From contig NZ_BCRO01000018.1 in NCBI RefSeq assembly GCF_001552635.1, positions 62,001-126,000 of the forward strand: a stretch of DNA of 64,000 nt, written 5' to 3'. The position numbers were made by a program, and so were the translations under genes. The notes under the pieces are model-generated. The model did no database searches and was not told the origin of the DNA. It saw only the letters and a list, made by a program, of their open reading frames with translations. Position 1 is the stretch's first letter. Every line of letters starts with the position of its first letter. Source of the DNA: Actinomadura hibisca NBRC 15177. GTDB taxonomy: Bacteria > Actinomycetota > Actinomycetes > Streptosporangiales > Streptosporangiaceae. Positions 58,149 to 64,000 of this stretch are shown here, piece by piece.

Positions 58149-59324
58149 GTGAGCAGACTCCAGCAGACCCACGGGCTGAGCGACGAGCAGCGCGAGATCG
58201 TCGCGACGGTGCGGGCGTTCGTGGACAAGGAGATCCTCCCGGCCGCCGCCGACCTGGAGCGCGCCGACGAGTACCCGCAGGCGATCGTGGACCGGATGCG
58301 CGAGCTGGGCCTGTTCGGGCTGATGATCGGCACCGGGCACGGCGGGCTGGGGGAGTCGCTGCTGACGTACGCGCTGGTGGTGGAGGAGCTGTCGCGCGGC
58401 TGGATGAGCGTGTCGGGCATCGTCAACACGCACTTCATCGTCGCCTGGATGATCACCCACCACGGCACGCCGGAGCAGCGTGACCACTACCTGCCGAGGA
58501 TGGCGACGGGCGAGGTCCGCGGCGCGTTCTCGATGTCGGAGCCGGGTTGCGGCTCGGACGTGTCGGCGATCCGCACCCGCGCGGTCCGCGACGGCGACCA
58601 GTACGTGATCGACGGCCAGAAGATGTGGCTGACCAACGGCGCGTCGGCCAACCTGGTCGCCACCCTCGTCAAGACCGACCCCGCCGCCGGGCACCAGGGC
58701 ATGACGACGTTCCTGGTGGACAAGGAGCCCGGCTTCGGCGAGGTCGCGCCCGGCCTGACGGTCCCCGGGAAGATCTCCAAGATGGGCTACAAGGGCGTCG
58801 ACACCACCGAGCTGGTCTTCGCCGGGCACCGCGTGCCCGCCGCGCAGGTCCTCGGCGGGGCCGAGGGACGCGGCTTCTACCAGATGATGGACGGCGTGGA
58901 GGTCGGCCGCGTCAACGTCGCCGCGCGCGGTTGCGGCGTCGCCCGCCGCGCCTACGAACTGGGCCTGGACTACGCCCGGCGGCGCGAGACGTTCGGCCGC
59001 CCCATCGCCGAGCACCAGGCGGTGCTGTTCCGGCTGGCGGAGATGGCGACCAAGGTGGAGGCCGCGCACCAGATGATGGTGATGGCCGCGCGCCGCAAGG
59101 ACTCCGGCGAGCGCAACGACCTGGAGGCGGGCATGGCCAAGTACCTGGCCAGCGAGTACTGCAAGGAGGTCGTGGAGGACTCCTTCCGCATCCACGGCGG
59201 CTACGGGTACTCCACCGAGTACGAGATCGAGCGCCTGTACCGGGAGGCCCCGATGTTGCTGATCGGCGAGGGCACCGCCGACATCCAGAAGATGATCATC
59301 GGTCGGCGGTTGCTCGCCGAGTGA
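58149..59324 (+). CDS. Acyl-CoA dehydrogenase
   Basis: ACAD of 391 residues with FSMSEPGCGSDVSAIRT, IDGQKMWLTNGA, YARRRETFGRPI, the GGYGYSTEYEIERLYRE segment and IGEGTADIQKMIIGRRL. It resembles short-branched or acyclic acyl-CoA dehydrogenases and the enzyme at 55347-56498, suggesting a duplicated function around the GntR gene. GTG start with AAGGAGAG upstream. Confidence 0.87.
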   Translation: MSRLQQTHGLSDEQREIVATVRAFVDKEILPAAADLERADEYPQAIVDRMRELGLFGLMIGTGHGGLGESLLTYALVVEELSRGWMSVSGIVNTHFIVAWMITHHGTPEQRDHYLPRMATGEVRGAFSMSEPGCGSDVSAIRTRAVRDGDQYVIDGQKMWLTNGASANLVATLVKTDPAAGHQGMTTFLVDKEPGFGEVAPGLTVPGKISKMGYKGVDTTELVFAGHRVPAAQVLGGAEGRGFYQMMDGVEVGRVNVAARGCGVARRAYELGLDYARRRETFGRPIAEHQAVLFRLAEMATKVEAAHQMMVMAARRKDSGERNDLEAGMAKYLASEYCKEVVEDSFRIHGGYGYSTEYEIERLYREAPMLLIGEGTADIQKMIIGRRLLAE

Positions 59325-59371
59325 GCGGCCGCCGCCCGGAACCGGGACGGACCGCCCGATATCGTGGCGGC

Positions 59372-60259
59372 ATGGCCGCTGCGAAGTCCCCCGCCACGTC
59401 CACCAGCACGCCCACCACCACGTCCCCCACCACCGACCGCCGCCGCGAGGAGCTGCGCGACTTCCTGCGCACCCGCCGGGCCCGCCTCGCCCCCGCCGAC
59501 GTCGGGATGCCCGAGGCGGGCCGCCGCCGCACGCCGGGGTTGCGCCGCGAGGAGGTCGCCGTGCTGGCCGGGGTCGGGGTGTCCTGGTACACCTGGCTGG
59601 AGCAGGGCCGCGACATCAAGGTGTCGGGCGAGGTCCTGGACGCGATCTGCCGCGCGCTGCGGCTGGACGGGCGCGAGCGCGAACACCTGTACCTGCTGGC
59701 CGGGCTGAACCCGCCGATCGCCGAGGCGCTCCCCGCGATCCCCGTCACCCCCGAGCTGCAGCGGCTGCTGGACGCCTGGTCGCCCCGGCCCGGCTACGTC
59801 CGCGACCGCTACTGGAACTTCCTGGCCATCAACGACGCCGCCCGCGAGGTGTTCGGCTACGGCGACACCGACCACAACTGCCTGATCAGCTTCTTCACCA
59901 ACGTCCACTACCGGGCGCTGCACGCCGAGTGGCAGGCGGCCGCGCCCGGCGTCGTCGGCCGGTTCCGCGCCGACGTCGCCCGCTACCCCGACGACCCCGA
60001 GTTCGACCGGCTGATCGAGGACATGCACGCCGCCAGCCCCGAGTTCGCCGAGTTGTGGGCGCGGCACGAGGTCGGTGGGGAGAGCCAGGTCCGCAAGGCG
60101 ATCCACCACCCCGAGGCGGGCGACCTGGTCTTCGAGGCGACGCAACTGCCGCTGCCCGACCGGCCCGGCCACAACCTGATCCTGCACAACCCGCTGCCCG
60201 GCACCCTGGAGCGGCTGGAGCGCCACATGACGCGGATCAGGCTGGCCCGCGCGAGCTGA
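59372..60259 (+). CDS. XRE-family regulator with MmyB-like ligand domain
   Basis: Protein of 295 residues. After a Thr/Ser/Pro-rich N-terminus, the HTH spans residues about 25-95 (LRDFLRTRRARLAPADVG, TPGLRREEVAVLAGVGVSWYTWLEQGR). The C-terminal half is an MmyB-type domain (RYWNFLAINDAAREVFGYG, HPEAGDLVFEATQLPLPD) that binds fatty acid-like ligands in MltR-type regulators. It precedes the SDR operon and probably controls it. Confidence 0.87.
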   Translation: MAAAKSPATSTSTPTTTSPTTDRRREELRDFLRTRRARLAPADVGMPEAGRRRTPGLRREEVAVLAGVGVSWYTWLEQGRDIKVSGEVLDAICRALRLDGREREHLYLLAGLNPPIAEALPAIPVTPELQRLLDAWSPRPGYVRDRYWNFLAINDAAREVFGYGDTDHNCLISFFTNVHYRALHAEWQAAAPGVVGRFRADVARYPDDPEFDRLIEDMHAASPEFAELWARHEVGGESQVRKAIHHPEAGDLVFEATQLPLPDRPGHNLILHNPLPGTLERLERHMTRIRLARAS

Positions 60260-60350
60260 CCGCCGTCCCACCAACGAGCAGGGTGGTGGTGGCACACCCA
60301 GGATAAACGGGCACTGCCGACCCGCCCCGGCCCTCGGCAGGATCGACGGC

Positions 60351-61106
60351 ATGGACAACGAACGATTCGCCGGGAAGACCGCTCTGGTGACCGGCGGGAG
60401 CAGCGGCATGGGCCTGGCCACCGCCCGCCGCCTGCTGGACGAGGGCGCCGACGTCGTCATCACCGGCCGCGACGCGGGCCGCCTGGAGCGGGCGGCCAAG
60501 GAGCTGGACGCGGGCGACCGCGTCCTGGCCGTCGCGGGCGACGCCGCGAGCCCGGCCGACCTCGACGCCCTCATGGCCACGATCGCCGACCGGCACGGGC
60601 GGCTCGACGTGCTGTTCGCCAACGCGGGCGTCGGCACCTTCAAGCGCGCCGCCGACATCACCGAGGCCGACTTCGACCACACCGTGGGCGTCAACCTCAA
60701 GGGCGTGTTCTTCACCGTCCAGAAGGCCGTCCCGCTGCTGCCCCGGGGCGGCGCGGTCGTGATCAACGCCTCGTGGACCACGAACCGGGGCCTGCCGCTC
60801 GCCTCGGTCTACTCCGCGACCAAGGCCGCCGCGCACAACCTCGCCCGCACCTTCGCCGCCGAGCTGGCGGACCGAGGCGTCCGCGTCAACTCGGTCAGTC
60901 CCGGGTACATCGACACCCCCATGTACCCGGAGGCGGCGCTCCCGGCGGAGGAGGCGGCCGCGCTGCGCGCGCGGGTCGCCGCCGGGCGCTTCGGCCGGCC
61001 CGAGGAGGTCGCCGCGGCGGTCGCCTTCCTCGCCTCCGCCGACGCCTCCTACGTCAACGCACAGGACCTGGTCATCGACGGCGGCCTCGTCGCCGCCGCG
61101 GCCTGA
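60351..61106 (+). CDS. Short-chain dehydrogenase/reductase (SDR)
   Basis: Oxidoreductase of 251 residues. Cofactor motif TGGSSGMG, NAG motif FANAGVG, catalytic Ser-Tyr-Lys in INASWTT and VYSATK, and C-terminal SPGYIDTPMY. The Arg after the glycine motif (TGRDAGR) suggests NADPH preference. First gene of an SDR, aldo-keto reductase and quinone oxidoreductase operon, often MmyB- or redox-controlled. Confidence 0.9.
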   Translation: MDNERFAGKTALVTGGSSGMGLATARRLLDEGADVVITGRDAGRLERAAKELDAGDRVLAVAGDAASPADLDALMATIADRHGRLDVLFANAGVGTFKRAADITEADFDHTVGVNLKGVFFTVQKAVPLLPRGGAVVINASWTTNRGLPLASVYSATKAAAHNLARTFAAELADRGVRVNSVSPGYIDTPMYPEAALPAEEAAALRARVAAGRFGRPEEVAAAVAFLASADASYVNAQDLVIDGGLVAAAA

Positions 61107-61124
61107 ACCCCGAAGGGAAACATC

Positions 61125-62135
61125 ATGCGCACTCGCGACTTCCACGGCACCCCCGTCGGCGCGGTCGGCCTCGGCTGCATGGGCATGAGCTGGGCCTACA
61201 GCGCCTCCGAGCGGGACGACGACGCCTCGGTCGCCCTGATCCGCGAGGCCCTCGACCTCGGCGTGACGTTCCTGGACACCGCCCAGGTGTACGGCGACGG
61301 CCACAACGAGACCCTCGTCGGCCGCGCCCTGCGGGGCCGCCGCGACCAGGCGGTCGTCGCCACCAAGACCGGCCTGGTCGTCGACGACGCCGCCACCCAC
61401 GCCATGCACCGCGACGGCTCGCCCGAGCACGTCCGGCGCTCGGCCGAGGAGAGCCTGCGCCGCCTCGGCATCGACGCCATCGACCTGTTCTACCTGCACC
61501 GCGTCGACCCCGGCGTGCCGCTCGCCGAGTCCTGGGGCGCGATGGCCGAGCTGGTCGCCGAGGGCAAGGTCCGCCGCCTGGGCCTGTCGGAGGTCACCGT
61601 CGCGCAGGCCGAGGAGGCGCACCGCGCCCACCCGGTCGCCGCGATCCAGTCGGAGCTGTCGTTGTGGACGCGCGACGCGATGGGCGCGCCCGGCGGCATC
61701 GCGGGCGGCGGCTCCGACAGCACCGCCGCCGCGACCGGGGGCGTCGGCGACGTGGTCGGCTGGTGCCGCGACAACGGCGCGGCGTTCGTGCCGTTCTCCC
61801 CGCTCGGCCGCGGCTTCCTCACCGGCGCGGTCAGCAGCGCCGACTTCGAGGAGGGCGACTTCCGCGCCGGGAACCCGCGCTTCCAGGAGGAGGCGCTGAA
61901 GGCCAACCTGCGGATCGTCGAGGTCGTCAAGACCGTCGCCGGGCGGCACGGCGCGACGCCCGCGCAGGTCGCCATCGCCTGGACGCTCGCCCAGGGCGAC
62001 CACGTCATCCCGATCCCCGGCACCAAGAAGTCCCGCTACCTGCGCGACAACGCGGGCGCGGCCGCCCTGGACCTCACCGCCGCCGACCTCGCCGACCTCG
62101 ACTCCGTCCCCCTCCCCACCGGAGACCGGTACTGA
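61125..62135 (+). CDS. Aldo/keto reductase
   Basis: NADPH-dependent TIM-barrel reductase of 336 residues. The tetrad is Asp in FLDTAQVYG, Tyr in the same segment, Lys in VATKTG and His in DLFYLHRVD. It belongs to the AKR13-type group with LGRGFLTG. A Gly/Ala/Ser-rich insertion (APGGIAGGGSDSTAAATGG) lies where relatives have a short loop before VVGWCRDNG. GGGAAAC stands upstream of the ATG. The stop shares a base with the next start. Confidence 0.9.
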   Translation: MRTRDFHGTPVGAVGLGCMGMSWAYSASERDDDASVALIREALDLGVTFLDTAQVYGDGHNETLVGRALRGRRDQAVVATKTGLVVDDAATHAMHRDGSPEHVRRSAEESLRRLGIDAIDLFYLHRVDPGVPLAESWGAMAELVAEGKVRRLGLSEVTVAQAEEAHRAHPVAAIQSELSLWTRDAMGAPGGIAGGGSDSTAAATGGVGDVVGWCRDNGAAFVPFSPLGRGFLTGAVSSADFEEGDFRAGNPRFQEEALKANLRIVEVVKTVAGRHGATPAQVAIAWTLAQGDHVIPIPGTKKSRYLRDNAGAAALDLTAADLADLDSVPLPTGDRY

Positions 62136-63085
62136 TGCGCGCGATCACCATTCCCGAGTTCGGCGGGGCCGACGTCCTGCGCGCCGCCGACGTCAAGACC
62201 CCCGAGCCCGGCCCCGGCCAGGTGTCGATCGACGTGGCCTACGCGGGCGCGAACTTCGCCGAGATCCTCTACCGGCGGGGCGTGGTCGACGTGCCGCTGC
62301 CGTTCGTGCCCGGCATCGAGGTGTCCGGGCACGTGCGCGCCGTCGGCGACGGCGTCGAGGACCTGCGGCCCGGCCGGCCCGTCGCGGCGCTGACCATCGT
62401 GGACAGCGGCGGCTACGCGGAGGTGGCGGTCACCTCCGCCGACCTGGTCGCCCCGCTGGACGGGCTGCCGCTGGACGTCGCGGCGGCCGTGCCGTCCAAC
62501 AGCACCACGGCGTTCCTGGTCCTGGACCGGGTCGCGCGGATCGAGCCGGGCGAGAGCGTGCTGGTGCACGCCGCCGCCGGGGGAGTGGGCAGCCAGCTCG
62601 GCCAGGCCGCCCGCCTGCTCGGCGCGGGCCGCGTCGTCGGCACGGTCGGCAGTTCCGCCAAGATCGAGGCGGCGCGCGCGTTCGGCTACGACGAGGTCGT
62701 GTTGCGCGACCGGCGGCCGGACGGCCCGTTCGACGTCGTCGTGGACATGGTCGGCGGCCCGGCGCGCCGCGCGGGCCTGGACCTGCTCGCGCCGATGGGC
62801 CGCCTGGTCGTGATGGGCAACGCCTCGGGCGCCGACGACGTCGGCCTGTCCGCCAACGACCTGTGGTTCGCCAACAGGACGGTGTCGGGCTTCAACCTGG
62901 CCGCGTTCTCCGCCGCGCACCCCGAGCAGGCGGGCCGGGCCCTGCGCCGCGCGGTCGCGGCCGCCGAGTCGGGCACCCTGCGCGTGCGGGTGGAGACGCT
63001 GCCGCTGGAGCGGGCCGCCGAGGCGCACCGCCGCATCGAGTCCGGCGCGACGACCGGCAAGCTCGTCCTGGCGGTCGCCCCGTGA
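62135..63085 (+). CDS. Quinone oxidoreductase-like MDR protein
   Basis: Zinc-independent medium-chain dehydrogenase of 316 residues. The N-terminal GroES-like domain has FVPGIEVSGHVRAVG. The nucleotide motif is AAAGGVGSQLGQAARLLGA. The C-terminus is GKLVLAV. Zinc-ligand cysteines are absent, as in NADPH:quinone reductases. The ATG overlaps the aldo/keto reductase stop (TGATG). Confidence 0.9.
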   Translation: MRAITIPEFGGADVLRAADVKTPEPGPGQVSIDVAYAGANFAEILYRRGVVDVPLPFVPGIEVSGHVRAVGDGVEDLRPGRPVAALTIVDSGGYAEVAVTSADLVAPLDGLPLDVAAAVPSNSTTAFLVLDRVARIEPGESVLVHAAAGGVGSQLGQAARLLGAGRVVGTVGSSAKIEAARAFGYDEVVLRDRRPDGPFDVVVDMVGGPARRAGLDLLAPMGRLVVMGNASGADDVGLSANDLWFANRTVSGFNLAAFSAAHPEQAGRALRRAVAAAESGTLRVRVETLPLERAAEAHRRIESGATTGKLVLAVAP

Positions 63086-63092
63086 CGCCCGC

Positions 63093-63121
63093 GCCGGGCG
63101 CGCCGCACGCGCGCGCCCGGC
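63093..63121 (+). terminator. GC-rich hairpin terminator
   Basis: GCCGGGCGCGC at 63093-63103 pairs perfectly with 63111-63121 around a 7-nt loop, eight bases after the quinone-oxidoreductase stop. There is no T run. Confidence 0.65.
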
Positions 63122-63251
63122 ACGGCCGTCGCGGACCCGGTCCGCGGCGGGTCCGGCCTGTTGCGGACGGAATCGGCGGTTCCGCTGGAGGGCGGCCCGG
63201 CGGCGCGACAGAATGATCTTCTGTTGCGGCCCCCGACGCGAGGAGCAGGCC

Positions 63252-64000
63252 TTGACCACCCCCGAGCAGGCGCCGCCCGGCGTGGACCCCGCCGTCCCGA
63301 GCGTCGCCCGCATGTACGACTACTACCTGGGCGGCAAGGACAACTTCGCCGCCGACCGCGAGGCCGCCGAGAAGGTCATCGCGATCAGCCGCGAGGTCGG
63401 CAACGACCTGCGCGGGGCCGCCCGCGCCAACCGGGCCTTCCTCGGCCGGGCCGTGCGGTCGCTGGCCGCGCGGGGCTGCCGCCAGTTCCTCGACGTCGGG
63501 GCCGGGCTGCCCACGCAGGAGAACGTCCACCAGGTCGTGCTGCGCGAGGTGCCCGACGCGCAGGTCGTCTACGTCGACAACGACCCGACGGTGCTCGTCC
63601 ACGCCCGCGCCCTGCTCGCCGACAACCCCCAGACCAGCGTCGTCGAGGGCGACCTGCTCGACCCCGAGGCCATCCGCGCCCACCGGGTGGTGCGCGAGCG
63701 CATCGACTTCGACCGGCCCGTGACCGTGATCCTGTGCGCGATCCTCCAGTTCGTGCCCGACGACGAGGTGGCCGCCTCGATCGTGGCGCGGTTGTGCGCG
63801 GACCTCGCGCCCGGCAGCCACCTGGTGTTGTCGCACCCGTTCCCCGGCGAGGGCCAGGACGGGCCGTTGTCGCAGGTGGACGGCATCTACAAGCGCAGCG
63901 CCGCCGGGTCGTTCACGCTGCGCAGCCGCGACCGGCTCGCCACGCTGCTCGGCGACGCCGAGCCCGTGCCGCCGGGCCTCGCGCCGGTGGAGGTGTGGGA
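63252..64000 (+). CDS. SAV2177-family SAM-dependent methyltransferase (DUF574), cut by the window end
   Basis: The first about 249 residues are visible. Family landmarks are the N-terminal PSVARMYDYYLGGKDNFAAD, the SAM motif FLDVGAGLPTQENVH, the acidic VVYVDNDPTVL and LCAILQFVPDD. These proteins are expanded in Actinomadura, Streptomyces and relatives; their substrates are mostly unknown. The TTG start has GAGGAG about seven bases upstream. The gene continues beyond the window. Confidence 0.88.
   Translation, partial: MTTPEQAPPGVDPAVPSVARMYDYYLGGKDNFAADREAAEKVIAISREVGNDLRGAARANRAFLGRAVRSLAARGCRQFLDVGAGLPTQENVHQVVLREVPDAQVVYVDNDPTVLVHARALLADNPQTSVVEGDLLDPEAIRAHRVVRERIDFDRPVTVILCAILQFVPDDEVAASIVARLCADLAPGSHLVLSHPFPGEGQDGPLSQVDGIYKRSAAGSFTLRSRDRLATLLGDAEPVPPGLAPVEVW

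Noticed and set aside
1..64000. CRISPR array
   Set aside because: No regularly spaced direct repeats were seen. The only notable repeats are the att copies, the GGTCCCC pairs and operator palindromes.

Overview
The window comes from a very GC-rich actinomycete chromosome. Third codon positions are almost always G or C, GTG and TTG starts are common, and many genes are joined by ATGA or GTGA overlaps. A SAV2177-type methyltransferase, an MmyB-like XRE regulator, many TetR/GntR-controlled acyl-CoA operons and a pSAM2-like integrative element all point to filamentous Actinobacteria. A Streptosporangiales or Thermomonosporaceae (Actinomadura-like) host is my best inference, not a demonstrated identity.

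Layout, left part. Positions 36-8595 hold a TetR regulator divergent from a tightly coupled operon: YtcJ-type amidohydrolase, acyl-CoA ligase, enoyl-CoA hydratase, acetoacetyl-CoA synthetase, hydroxyacyl-CoA dehydrogenase and an amidohydrolase-2 protein. Positions 8657-15628 (minus strand) are a complete oligopeptide-type ABC importer with a CocE/NonD hydrolase as last gene, divergent from a TetR regulator. A second TetR gene and an amidase share a 10-3-10 palindrome. Positions 18696-22988 look like the lower gallate-type pathway: a GalB-like PIG-L hydratase, a GalC/RraA-like aldolase, a GalD-like PrpF tautomerase, a type I extradiol dioxygenase and a GntR regulator with two related candidate operators. 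Positions 23012-24701 are an NmtR/CzrA-type metal sensor and an MFS exporter with an 11-2-11 palindrome between them. A two-gene reductase and AhpD-like unit follows.

Centre. Positions 26388-32981 (minus strand) are a three-gene unit: a TerB-domain protein, a DUF2791/BrxC-like ATPase, and a DEAD/DEAH helicase fused to a DEDDh exonuclease. This is the composition of the Shango anti-phage system. Directly next to it is a 12.6 kb actinomycete integrative and conjugative element (AICE) bounded by 43-bp direct repeats at 33269-33311 and 45822-45864. The right repeat is the 3' part of an intact tRNA-Pro(GGG). The AICE carries int, xis, a RepSA-like rolling-circle initiator, a DUF2637 membrane protein, a TraSA-like FtsK ATPase with a separate membrane partner, and a run of small zinc-ribbon proteins. 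At its left end are two cargo units: an AT-rich two-gene unit of unknown function, and a creatininase-family hydrolase coupled to an XRE/TPR regulator.

Right part. After the tRNA come a serine-hydrolase lipoprotein and an ANTAR-PAS-PP2C phosphatase. Next is a fadE30-ipdF-kstR2-fadA6 block of the steroid C/D-ring (HIP) pathway, then a coupled Mct-like CoA-transferase and Meh-like hydratase pair. These are followed by two acyl-CoA dehydrogenases with a GntR regulator and an enoyl-CoA hydratase, an XRE regulator, an SDR/aldo-keto reductase/quinone-oxidoreductase operon, and a methyltransferase cut by the window edge.

Overall this is an accessory and catabolic region. Most operons carry their own one-component regulator with a visible palindromic operator. 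The tRNA-Pro site has recruited an AICE immediately beside a defence locus.
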